Shown here piece by piece: positions 26,607 to 33,721 of a stretch of 34,679 bases of DNA. The stretch lies in NCBI GenBank assembly GCA_910587235.1, contig CAJUKD010000024.1, forward strand, positions 1-34,679. The letters are read 5' to 3'. The stretch comes from an uncultured Muribaculaceae bacterium (lineage in GTDB: Bacteria; Bacteroidota; Bacteroidia; Bacteroidales; Muribaculaceae). Position 1 is the first letter of the stretch. Every line of letters begins with the position of its first letter. The position numbers and the translations under genes are program-made. Below the pieces are notes generated by a model that did not search any database, was not told where the DNA came from, and saw nothing but the letters and a program-made list of their open reading frames with translations.

Positions 26607-27920
26607 TTAGTCTATGGTTTCGTCGGCTTCGTATCCGCCCATTTCGCGAATGGCGTTCTTCAGCATCACGTACTGCTGGAAGAGATGGTTGACGGGTACT
26701 TCGTCTTTGGTGTAGTCGTGCATCGGGCTTTTGAGGAAGAAGCTCAGGAATCGCTGTGTACCGTAGCGTCCGGCGCGGGCTGCGAGGTCGCTCAGAAGCA
26801 CAAGGTCGAGGCAGAGGGGAGCTGCAAGGATAGAGTCGCGGCAGAGGAAGTTGATCTTGATCTGCATGGGGTAGCCCATCCATCCGAAGATGTCGATGTT
26901 GTCCCAGCCTTCCTTGTTGTCGTTACGCGGGGGGTAGTAGTTGATGCGTACTTTGTGGAAGTAGTCGGTGTAGAGGTCCGGCTGCTCTTCGGGCACGAGG
27001 ATTGATTCCAGAGTCGAGAGTTTGCTGACTTCTTTTGTGCGGAAGTTGGCGGGTTCGTCCAGTACGAGTCCGTCGCGGTTGCCGAGGATGTTTGTCGAGA
27101 ACCATCCGGAGAGTCCGAGGCAGCGTGTGCCGATGATGGGTGCAAAGCCTGATTTTACCAGAGTCTGACCTGTCTTGAAGTCTTTGCCGGCGATGGGCAT
27201 GCCTGTCTTTTCGGCGAGTTCCCACATTGCGGGAATGTCGACGGTGGTGTTGGGTGCGCCCATGATGAAAGGTGCGCCTTCAGTGAGAGCGGCGTAGGCA
27301 TAGCACATCGAGGGTGCGATGTGTTCGCGGTCGTCGGCTTTCATAGCCTCTTCGAGGGCGGCCAGTGTGTAGTGGATTTTTTCGTCGACGGGCACATACA
27401 CTTCGGTGGATGCGGCCCAGAGGACTACCACGCGGTCGATTCCGTTCTGTTCCTTGAACTGGCGGATGTCGCGGCGGATGTTTTCAACCATCTGCCAGCG
27501 TGTGGCGCCGTGCATGATGTTGTCGCCGTCCAGACGCTTGGCGTAGTCGTGGTCGAATGCAGCTGCCATAGGTTTGATGGCTTCAAGCTCTTCGCGGACG
27601 GGGTTGATGTCTTTTTCTTTCAGCACTTCGGCGTTTATGGCCGATTCGTAGGCATTGGCAGGATATACGTCCCATGCTGCGAATACGATGTCGTCGAGCG
27701 ATGCGATGGGCGCGATTTCGTTGTATTTGAGGTATTTCTTGTCGGCTCCCTGTCCTACGCGGATGCGGTCGTACTGGGTCATCGAGCCTACAGGCTTGGC
27801 AAGTCCTTTGCGTGCCATCAGCACACCGGTCATGAATGTTGTGGTCACAGCTCCAAGGCCGACAACCATTACACCAAGTTTGCCCGTGGCGGGCTTGACA
27901 TTTGTTTTGTTCATTGTCAT
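26607..27920 (-). CDS. ino1: Inositol-3-phosphate synthase
   Basis: A 437-aa cytoplasmic NAD-dependent enzyme that isomerises glucose-6-phosphate to 1L-myo-inositol 3-phosphate, the committed step of inositol synthesis. The N-terminal Rossmann motif is VVGLGAVTTT (about 20-29). Family signatures include NTTVD, GKDFKTGQTLVKSG (active-site Lys region, about 245-258), LGLSGWFSTNILGN and the C-terminal LCRDSILAAPLCLDL. Length and motifs match the gut Bacteroidetes form. Start: ATG at 27920, or 27914 two codons on. It stands alone, with its own AT-rich promoter region and terminator. The rest of the inositol-lipid pathway is encoded directly upstream on the same strand, so its product most likely feeds the phosphatidylinositol-phosphate synthase at 31888-32610. 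Confidence 0.95.
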   Translation of the reverse strand: MTMNKTNVKPATGKLGVMVVGLGAVTTTFMTGVLMARKGLAKPVGSMTQYDRIRVGQGADKKYLKYNEIAPIASLDDIVFAAWDVYPANAYESAINAEVLKEKDINPVREELEAIKPMAAAFDHDYAKRLDGDNIMHGATRWQMVENIRRDIRQFKEQNGIDRVVVLWAASTEVYVPVDEKIHYTLAALEEAMKADDREHIAPSMCYAYAALTEGAPFIMGAPNTTVDIPAMWELAEKTGMPIAGKDFKTGQTLVKSGFAPIIGTRCLGLSGWFSTNILGNRDGLVLDEPANFRTKEVSKLSTLESILVPEEQPDLYTDYFHKVRINYYPPRNDNKEGWDNIDIFGWMGYPMQIKINFLCRDSILAAPLCLDLVLLSDLAARAGRYGTQRFLSFFLKSPMHDYTKDEVPVNHLFQQYVMLKNAIREMGGYEADETID

Positions 27921-28193
27921 TTCTGCGTTTAAGAAAGTTTATTCTTGCTTGTTTGTTTCCTGTTTTGATGTCTGTCGCATGTGCCATGTCAGGCAGTGGC
28001 GAATTCGGGTGTAAAATTAGATATACTTTTGTGAGTGCAAAAATATTTTTAGTGAAAACATAGTGAAATAATGTGTAATAGTGCTAATATTGTGCGTCAA
28101 ATGTATTTTATTGTAAATGATGCCGTATTTTAAGGCGGTAAGTGTATTTTAATGTTAAAAGAGTGTCGTGCGGGTTCTATCTGCCATGCTTAT
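27921..28193 (-). promoter_or_regulatory. AT-rich control region of the inositol-3-phosphate synthase gene
   Basis: This noncoding gap holds a minus-strand -7 element TATTTTTG (28038-28045) with no clear TTTG partner, which would give a leader of about 110 nt. Upstream of it are short direct repeats: TAGTGA at 28050 and 28061, TAGTGC at 28079, and GTATTTTA at 28103, 28125 and 28144. A plus-strand TACTTTTG at 28024 also occurs. The repeats are candidate regulator sites. Confidence 0.45.
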
Positions 28194-28259
28194 AAAAAAA
28201 CACTGCAGAAACGACTGGAAGGCATAGATCCAAGCCTTGGCCGTTGCTGCAGTGCTTTT
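28194..28259 (-). terminator. Terminator of the inositol-lipid operon
   Basis: The outer stem CACTGCAG (28201-28208) pairs with CTGCAGTG (28247-28254). An imperfect inner stem contains AAGGC/GCCTT. An A7 run on the left becomes U7 on the minus strand and TTTTT lies on the right, so it can stop both strands. It follows the HAD gene by about 55 nt. Confidence 0.75.
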
Positions 28260-28313
28260 TGCCGTAAAACGCTGATGTATAGTTCTTTTATATTGCTATG
28301 ATAAGCTTCTGAA

Positions 28314-29051
28314 CTATTTTAATAAGTGCAACAAATCTGATAAGGATGCCAGTTTAGCCGCGCCTTCGGGCGGGGAGAGTGGCGTTTTTCCTCCGTCGTC
28401 CCATCCCGGACCGTTGACCCAGGCCGTGCGGCAACCGAGAGAAGCGGCCGGAATAAGGTCTTTTCCTATGCTGTCGCCCACGACCAACACGTCCTCAGCT
28501 GCCATTCCAAGAGCTTCTATGCCGAGAGTGAATATGCGTGGATCGGGCTTGCGTACGCCGACGACCGAACTTTCCACTATTGTCGGGAAGAAACGCAGCA
28601 AGTCGAAATCGGCCAGTACGGAACTTATGTTGCCATAGAAGTTGCTTACCAGTACGAGCGGGTAGCGGCCGGACAGAGTTTCAATGACCGGACGTGCTTC
28701 GTCGGCGCATTCGCGGGCGAAGTCGTAGCAGTATCGTGCGACGGGTTCGTTGATGTTCCGCACCGTAGCTGCGTCAAGAACTCCTTCCTCGAACAGGCGC
28801 TGAAGCTCGATACGGATCTTTATGCGCATCAGGTCCAGAAAGTTATGCTCGGGGCGTATGTGCGGGTGGCGGGCGAGTTCGCGTTCGGCATAGATGTAGG
28901 CGTCGCGGAACGCGCCGGGGTCAAGAGCGATTCCTGCGTTGCGGTATGCTTTGTCGATGATGATGCTCCAGTGGGTTCCGCGGCTGTCGATTGTGCCGCC
29001 GTAGTCGAATATGATGCCGCGTATGCCGGCGATGAAGTCTTTTTCAGCCAT
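28314..29051 (-). CDS. HAD-family hydrolase, last gene of the inositol-lipid operon
   Basis: A 245-aa HAD subfamily I protein. Motif I reads FDYGGT: nucleophile Asp16 is present but the usual second Asp is Gly18. The cap is helical. Motif II is VLVSNF, the motif III Lys is in GVRKPDP, and motif IV is VVGDSIGKDL. HAD proteins with DxGGT occur and may be slower or specialised phosphatases. The substrate is unknown; given the neighbours, a lipid head-group phosphate or a soluble precursor is a reasonable guess. It begins 33 nt after the stop of the second CDP-alcohol transferase and is followed by the operon terminator. Cytoplasmic. Confidence 0.82.
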   Translation of the reverse strand: MAEKDFIAGIRGIIFDYGGTIDSRGTHWSIIIDKAYRNAGIALDPGAFRDAYIYAERELARHPHIRPEHNFLDLMRIKIRIELQRLFEEGVLDAATVRNINEPVARYCYDFARECADEARPVIETLSGRYPLVLVSNFYGNISSVLADFDLLRFFPTIVESSVVGVRKPDPRIFTLGIEALGMAAEDVLVVGDSIGKDLIPAASLGCRTAWVNGPGWDDGGKTPLSPPEGAAKLASLSDLLHLLK

Positions 29052-29084
29052 GAGATTTGTCGTCGGGATATGGGTTTGGGAAAC

Positions 29085-30059
29085 TTATTTTTTGAAGTAG
29101 CCTGCGCGCAGGTCGGCTGTCAGCCGTCGGCAGATGTTTTCGTGGCGGTTTACCATATATATAAGGAGTATGTTGAGCACCGCAAGTTCGAAAGCGAAGT
29201 AGAGCCATGGCATTCCGGCGATGATTGCCGTGAAGAGGGCTATGGAGCGCCAGTTGAACGACAGTATGTTGGCGTATTTCATCAGCGGCAGGCTGAGGCG
29301 GCGGAATTCGGTACGGAATTTTTCCGGTGCGGTGGTGTTGCCGAATTCGGCGCGCAATTGACGGCGCAGTGCTTGCATGGCCGGGGTGCGTCGTTCCTGA
29401 CTTTCTGTATAGCGAGTGTAGAACGTGAGCGTCAGTTTTGCCATGAAATTGCGCTTCCAGCTCATGCTTGCCAGGCGTTCGCGCAGTTCGCGGCTGCTGT
29501 CGAGTTCGCTGCCGTCCTTGCCTTTGAGGAAGAAGAGATGGAATTGACGGTAATAGTCGGCCATCGATGCCTGGACGGCATGGCAGATGCCGGTGACAAC
29601 CGCGATTGTCCATATCAGCCACGGGCGCTCCATGAAGAAATCGGAGGTGACGTTTTCGCGCAGGCAGATGGCGATGTATATTGCTGCGAACCAGAAGTCG
29701 CCGCTGAGTCCGTCGAGTATGCGGCCCAGACGTGAGTACTGTCGGGTCATGCGGGCAAGCTGTCCGTCGGCGCTGTCGAATGAATTCGCCCACACCAGCA
29801 GCAGGATTCCGAGCAGATTGATCCAGATGTTGTTGAAATAGAATGCGACGCCGGCACCGACACCAAGGAAAATCGAGGCTATTGTTATGGCGTTGGGCTT
29901 TATGCCGAGGTATTGGGCAAGGCGTGCCCAGGCGTATCCTATCGGGCGGTAGAATGCGAGGTCTATATGCTCCTCGGTGTCAAGCGACTTGAGTGATTCC
30001 GAGTATGCGCTGTCTTTAGAAGGGTGAAAAATGTACTTGAGATTCGATGATTCGCTCAT
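29085..30059 (-). CDS. Second CDP-alcohol phosphatidyltransferase-family membrane protein
   Basis: A 324-aa membrane enzyme. The CDP-alcohol phosphotransferase signature starts at Asp95: D95-x2-D98-G99-x2-A102-R103-x8-G112-x3-D116, then the last Asp at 121, four residues on rather than the usual three. Hydrophobic helices lie around 60-92, 122-134, 146-162 and 270-305. A large charged cytoplasmic insert (about 175-250, containing KGKDGSELDSSRELRERL) makes it longer than typical family members of about 200 aa. The family joins a CDP-activated lipid or alcohol to a second alcohol; substrates cannot be assigned. It begins 7 nt after the acyltransferase stop. It is distinct from the shorter phosphatidylinositol-phosphate synthase candidate in the same operon. 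Confidence 0.85.
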   Translation of the reverse strand: MSESSNLKYIFHPSKDSAYSESLKSLDTEEHIDLAFYRPIGYAWARLAQYLGIKPNAITIASIFLGVGAGVAFYFNNIWINLLGILLLVWANSFDSADGQLARMTRQYSRLGRILDGLSGDFWFAAIYIAICLRENVTSDFFMERPWLIWTIAVVTGICHAVQASMADYYRQFHLFFLKGKDGSELDSSRELRERLASMSWKRNFMAKLTLTFYTRYTESQERRTPAMQALRRQLRAEFGNTTAPEKFRTEFRRLSLPLMKYANILSFNWRSIALFTAIIAGMPWLYFAFELAVLNILLIYMVNRHENICRRLTADLRAGYFKK

Positions 30060-30066
30060 TTTTCCT

Positions 30067-30942
30067 TTATTTCAGAGTTCTAAGTTCATAAGTCTTTTCG
30101 CGTAGATATGCTCCCAGTTCTTCGGATGTCGTGAAGCGTGCCTGATCGTCGACGCTTATGGGGCGCCCGACGGAGATGTGCATTTCCGTGCCGACTTTAC
30201 GGAATACTTCGGCCGGCAGACGTAGCGAGCGGGCGGGCCAGCATGCGTGTCCCAGAAAGTTGCACCACCAGCTGTTCGATCCGTGGAAAAATATAGGAAT
30301 CACAGGCACTTTTGCACGGGCTATGATGTCGAGTATCGATTTCTGCCATGGACGGTCCTGAAGCCCGTGGCGCAGAGTGGTCTTGCTCATGGCTCCGGCA
30401 GGGAAAAAACCTACGGGCTGGCCGTCGCGCAGTTGCCGCAGGGCGGTGCGTATGCCTTGCACGGAAACGGCACGGCGCGCCGGGTCGTCGGATGCCCATG
30501 CGTCGACGGCGATGAAGTTGGGACGCATGGCTGTTATTTTGTTAAGGATCATGTTCACCATGACTTTGTACTCCGGTCGCCGGCCGGCCACGATGTGGAT
30601 AAGGGCTATGCCGTCGAGGGCGCCGAAAGGATGGTTGCTTACGGTGATGAAAGCACCCTCCGGCAGATTGTCGAGCACATCCTCGCCGTCGATACGCAGG
30701 CGGATATGGAATTCGTCGAGCAACAGACGCTTGACGAACATGGGGCCGGGTGTGTCGCAGCATTTGGCATGTACGGCATTGACTTTGTCCACGGACAGGA
30801 AGCGCAGAAGCCGCTCCACCAGTTTGGGATGCCCGTCGAGAGCCGGCACCATACGGCGCAGGTCGTCGTAGTTCAGCACATCGGGGCGGATGTCGTCGGC
30901 CACCGTCGTTGCCGCTGTGGTTTTTGTGTCGGTTTTATCCAT
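30067..30942 (-). CDS. Lysophospholipid acyltransferase-like (PlsC-type) protein
   Basis: A 291-aa protein if started at the ATG at 30942, 4 nt after the preceding stop. An alternative ATG at 30975 adds 11 residues and overlaps that gene by 29 nt. The PlsC-type core begins with the block I sequence SNHPFGALDG, with catalytic His104 and Asp110 (five residues between, where canonical PlsC has four). VGFFPAGAMS is block III, and KVPVIPIFFHGSN is block IV. No strong transmembrane helix is seen, so it is probably membrane-peripheral. Family members transfer fatty acyl groups to lysophospholipids or lipid-like amino acids. In this operon it may tailor the diacylglycerol or ceramide part of inositol lipids, but that is inference. 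Confidence 0.83.
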   Translation of the reverse strand: MDKTDTKTTAATTVADDIRPDVLNYDDLRRMVPALDGHPKLVERLLRFLSVDKVNAVHAKCCDTPGPMFVKRLLLDEFHIRLRIDGEDVLDNLPEGAFITVSNHPFGALDGIALIHIVAGRRPEYKVMVNMILNKITAMRPNFIAVDAWASDDPARRAVSVQGIRTALRQLRDGQPVGFFPAGAMSKTTLRHGLQDRPWQKSILDIIARAKVPVIPIFFHGSNSWWCNFLGHACWPARSLRLPAEVFRKVGTEMHISVGRPISVDDQARFTTSEELGAYLREKTYELRTLK

Positions 30943-30946
30943 GGGT

Positions 30947-31888
30947 TTATATGTTTTCAGAGATATATGCGGCATATCGTCCGATGAAGCGGGCGAATGC
31001 CGGTATTTTCATCAGCACGTACTCGAAGATGGCAAAGCCGAGTAAGGCACAGCTTATTCCGGCGAGTACGTCGATGATATAGTGATGCGAGGTATAGACG
31101 GCTGTCAGCCATATTCCGGCCGTGACAATGGCGAGCACTGCGGTCCATATTGCTCCCGAGCGGGAACGCAGTGCGTATATGAGTGCTACAAGCGTATAGG
31201 CCGAGTGGAGCGACGGCAGGGCGGCGAACACATTGGAGTTGCGTGCATAGAGGGCGTCGAAGATGCCCAGGCCGGTCATGGCGTCGAAAGCTCCGAGTCC
31301 GGCGACTTCGCCGCGGGTGCCCGGAACGGCTTCCATGCCGTGGATGGCCACATACCATGGCGGTGCGGCGGGATGGATGTAGTAGAACGCGAATCCGAGG
31401 AGGTTCACCAGCAGGAATACCAGGGCGAAGTGCAGGTAGGGTATGCGCCGGCCGGTGAAATAGAGCCACAGCCCGAATGCGATGGGCAGGGGGACCCAGC
31501 ATAGGTAGAAAATGCCTGCGGCGAAGTCCATTATGGTCGAACGGTGGAGCGCAAAAAATTCGTTGGGAGTCAGTCGCATGCCTTCTGCCACGCTGATTCC
31601 GAAGAGGCTTTTCTCAGCATTGTAAAGTCCTTCTGTGTCGACCGGATTTACCTGATAGTTCGGGCATATATTCATCCAGTCGTATGATATTCCGAAAACG
31701 ATGAACGGAAGCAAAGCCACGACAAGACGTCTTGTCGGGCCGCAGGCGAAGAAAAGCGCGAAAATCAGGGCGGCCAGCAGCACGTGTTCGGGGCGGAAGC
31801 CGATAAAGAGAGCTGTCACGGCAAGCCATATCAGCAGAACTGCCGCGCAGATTGCCGATTCGCGTGGTGTGGGTAGCTGTAGTTTCAT
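30947..31888 (-). CDS. PAP2/Aur1-like inositol phosphosphingolipid synthase candidate
   Basis: A 313-aa polytopic membrane protein with about seven hydrophobic helices. It shows the lipid-phosphatase/phosphotransferase signature: PSLHSAY (catalytic His228) and SHHYIIDVLAG (His269, Asp273), with the upstream HPAAPPWY (172-179) that recalls the APPWY block of fungal Aur1 inositol phosphorylceramide synthases. The expected reaction is transfer of inositol phosphate from phosphatidylinositol to dihydroceramide. A gene of this type lies in the inositol-lipid cluster of Bacteroides thetaiotaomicron, to my recollection. Its ATG overlaps the stop of the preceding phosphatidyltransferase gene by one base (TAATG), a sign of translational coupling. 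It could instead be a PAP2 phosphatase, but the APPWY block favours the synthase. Confidence 0.85.
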   Translation of the reverse strand: MKLQLPTPRESAICAAVLLIWLAVTALFIGFRPEHVLLAALIFALFFACGPTRRLVVALLPFIVFGISYDWMNICPNYQVNPVDTEGLYNAEKSLFGISVAEGMRLTPNEFFALHRSTIMDFAAGIFYLCWVPLPIAFGLWLYFTGRRIPYLHFALVFLLVNLLGFAFYYIHPAAPPWYVAIHGMEAVPGTRGEVAGLGAFDAMTGLGIFDALYARNSNVFAALPSLHSAYTLVALIYALRSRSGAIWTAVLAIVTAGIWLTAVYTSHHYIIDVLAGISCALLGFAIFEYVLMKIPAFARFIGRYAAYISENI

Positions 31889-32610
31889 TATCTGCGCTCT
31901 TGTTCCTTTTTCCTTAACTGCCGATGGGTGTGGCCGATGCGGGCGAATGCCGTAAGATTGGCGAATACGGCGATTATGCCCATGGCTACCACTATGATCA
32001 GTCGCGGGGAGATGAAGTCGGCCGTGTCATAGGCACATTGTCCGTAGATGCCGGCGCCGAGCAGGGCAAGAGCTGTGACTACCACGCGTTCGGGACGCTG
32101 CATGAAGCCTATCTTGCATTCCAGACCCAGACCTTCGGCCCGGGCGCGAACGTAGCTGACCATGATGGAGCCTGTAAGAGCCAGAAAGGTCAGCAGGGCG
32201 CCGAAGAAGTCGCCTATGCCTATCAGCCAGTAGGCTATGCCGCCCAATGTGAACATCTCGCAGTAGCGGTCAAGCACGGAGTCGTACATGGCGCCGAAAG
32301 TAGATGTCATTCCTCCGAGGCGTGCGACTTGTCCGTCGAGCATGTCGAAAAGCGAGAACCCGATTACCAGAGCGCCGGCGAGGGTCACGCGGCTGTAGTC
32401 GGCCCCCCCCCCCTGTGTCATAGCATATCCTTCGGCTGCAAGGACGGCCGCAGCGGCGATGTTGCCGAGAAGGCCTATTGTTGTGACCATGTTGGGCGTC
32501 ACTCCTATGCGGATCAGTATGCGAACAAATGGATTGATGACGAAGTATATGCCTTGCTGCAGTGCATTGCGCGCCTGCTTGGAGCTTTCTTTGATTTCGG
32601 AAATTGCCAT
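31888..32610 (-). CDS. CDP-alcohol phosphatidyltransferase, probable phosphatidylinositol-phosphate synthase, with internal G11 tract
   Basis: A 240-aa membrane protein. The ATG at 32610 was chosen because it follows an A-rich ribosome-binding stretch and gives normal family length; the same frame runs further upstream through the GtrA-like gene and is not coding there. The complete signature is D89-x2-D92-G93-x2-A96-R97-x8-G106-x3-D110-x3-D114. About six transmembrane helices are seen. Beside inositol-3-phosphate synthase, a PgpA-type phosphatase and an Aur1-like enzyme, the best role is CDP-diacylglycerol plus inositol-3-P to phosphatidylinositol phosphate. Codons 66-70 contain eleven consecutive Gs (32403-32413) encoding Gly67-69 in the loop between the first two helices. 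One base fewer gives a stop within ten codons. The gene overlaps the downstream start by one base. Confidence 0.87.
   Translation of the reverse strand: MAISEIKESSKQARNALQQGIYFVINPFVRILIRIGVTPNMVTTIGLLGNIAAAAVLAAEGYAMTQGGGADYSRVTLAGALVIGFSLFDMLDGQVARLGGMTSTFGAMYDSVLDRYCEMFTLGGIAYWLIGIGDFFGALLTFLALTGSIMVSYVRARAEGLGLECKIGFMQRPERVVVTALALLGAGIYGQCAYDTADFISPRLIIVVAMGIIAVFANLTAFARIGHTHRQLRKKEQERR
32403..32413 (-). repeat. Homopolymeric G11 tract inside the phosphatidylinositol-phosphate synthase gene
   Basis: Eleven Cs on the plus strand are eleven Gs in the coding strand. The tract lies upstream of every catalytic residue. It is the longest G/C homopolymer I noticed in the window and a candidate site of slipped-strand mispairing. 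Confidence 0.85.
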
Positions 32611-32636
32611 TTTTTTTTGTGAGGTATGAGATTGGT

Positions 32637-33185
32637 TCAGTCGATTTTTCTGTGTTTGCGCGGTTTCAGCGATTCGATTGCGCGTATGGCATAGGCGTCG
32701 AAACCTTTCGGGCGGTAGACGAAATAGCGCTGAAGTACGAAATTCCAGCACCACGATACGATGAGCGATACCGACAGGCGCGCTGCCGCATAGTAGCCGT
32801 CGGGTCGGAATCCTATGTTTTCGAGCCAGTGCCAGTTGGAGAGCGCGTAGTAGAGAGCCTCTGTGCCCAGGGAATTGAGCGCGACGCTGCCTGTCCAGAC
32901 CATGGTGTATTTCACTATTACAGCGCGCCAGTCGCATTCCGAGGCATGGAATGTGAAGCGGTAGTTTATTATGCAATTCACCACGCCGCCCGCCACAGCT
33001 CCGGCGGCGGTGGCGAGCCATGGTGCCAGGTTCACCCAGGCGAACAGAGCGAAACCCAGAAGCATGTCGACCCACGATGCAGCCTGCGACGATGCTATCG
33101 AACGCAGGAAGGTGGGCACCAGCGAGTCGCTGTGCATCAGGGTGTCCCCTACGCGTTTGGCTTTCTGTGATTTTATCGCATGCAT
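32637..33185 (-). CDS. GtrA-like small membrane protein
   Basis: A 182-aa protein from the ATG at 33185 (MHAIKSQKAKR), overlapping the end of the PgpA-type gene by 13 nt. It has four hydrophobic helices (about 40-58, 60-77, 90-110 and 135-155) and the GtrA-family pattern VNCIINYRFTFH near 72-83 and WNFVLQRYFVY near 150-160. GtrA-like proteins are thought to help move lipid-linked sugars across the inner membrane, or to anchor glycosyltransferases. Here it is embedded among inositol-lipid genes, so a role in moving an inositol lipid or its precursor is plausible but inferred. The C-terminus is basic (SLKPRKHRKID). It ends 26 nt before the phosphatidyltransferase ATG. Confidence 0.82.
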   Translation of the reverse strand: MHAIKSQKAKRVGDTLMHSDSLVPTFLRSIASSQAASWVDMLLGFALFAWVNLAPWLATAAGAVAGGVVNCIINYRFTFHASECDWRAVIVKYTMVWTGSVALNSLGTEALYYALSNWHWLENIGFRPDGYYAAARLSVSLIVSWCWNFVLQRYFVYRPKGFDAYAIRAIESLKPRKHRKID

Positions 33186-33691
33186 AGGTTGAGTGCTATC
33201 AGCAGGGCTGCGGAGTATATGCCGGCAAGTATGTCGTCGGCCATCATGCCGTAGCCGCGGGGCAGGCGTTCCATTGTGCGTATGCCAAGTGGCTTGTAGA
33301 TATCGAAAAAGCGGAACAGAGCCAGTGAGAGCAGTATTTCCCACCAGGGAGCTACGGATATGCCGGCCACGGGCAGAAGAGCTATCCATTGTCCCACAGT
33401 TTCGTCGATGCAGGCACGCACAGGGTCTTTGCCCCAGTAAAGTTCCGAAACGGAGCTTGCCCATGTCCCTGCCACTGTGAACGCTATGATAGCGGCGGCT
33501 GTGACAAGGGTTACGGCCATAGGCGACGCCCACAGATAGAGCGGAAGCCATACAAGAATGCCGAATATGGCTCCCCAGGTGCCGGGGGCGAGGGGCAGAA
33601 AACCGAATCCGCATGAGGTCGCGATCAGTTTGGGAAGCAGGGGAAAGCGTTCTCCGGCGCGTGGCGCTTTTTCTTTATTTTCGCTTTTCAT
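33173..33691 (-). CDS. pgpA: PgpA-type phosphatase, probable phosphatidylinositol-phosphate phosphatase
   Basis: A 172-aa membrane protein of the phosphatidylglycerophosphatase A family. Signatures are GFGFLPLAPGTWGA (28-41), DETVGQW (about 92-98), RFFDIYKPLG and DDILAGIYS near the C-terminus. About four transmembrane helices are seen. PgpA removes phosphate from phosphatidylglycerophosphate. Beside a probable phosphatidylinositol-phosphate synthase, the likelier substrate is phosphatidylinositol phosphate, giving phosphatidylinositol; housekeeping phosphatidylglycerol synthesis cannot be excluded. It starts 30 nt after the ATP-grasp gene with a good purine-rich leader (GAGAAAGAG), and overlaps the GtrA-like gene by 13 nt. 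Confidence 0.88.
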   Translation of the reverse strand: MKSENKEKAPRAGERFPLLPKLIATSCGFGFLPLAPGTWGAIFGILVWLPLYLWASPMAVTLVTAAAIIAFTVAGTWASSVSELYWGKDPVRACIDETVGQWIALLPVAGISVAPWWEILLSLALFRFFDIYKPLGIRTMERLPRGYGMMADDILAGIYSAALLIALNLCMR

Positions 33692-33721
33692 TGTGAAAAG
33701 AATCTCTTTCTCCGCTCTTGA

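Noticed and set aside
32403..32413. The G11 run as a simple sequencing or assembly error
   Set aside because: Not fully excludable, but the length given keeps the frame open through an intact catalytic signature, so I treat it as real and list it as a finding.
31924..32622. A 232-codon open frame opposite the phosphatidylinositol-phosphate synthase gene
   Set aside because: The minus strand carries a complete CDP-alcohol transferase signature; the plus-strand translation shows no fold or signal.
32611..33075. N-terminal extension of the phosphatidylinositol-phosphate synthase to 395 residues
   Set aside because: The extension overlaps the GtrA-like gene out of frame and looks non-coding. 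The ATG at 32610 has an A-rich leader and gives normal family length.
33186..33614. N-terminal extension of the GtrA-like protein to 325 residues
   Set aside because: It lies over the PgpA-type gene in another frame and shows no membrane helices. The ATG at 33185 gives the usual length.
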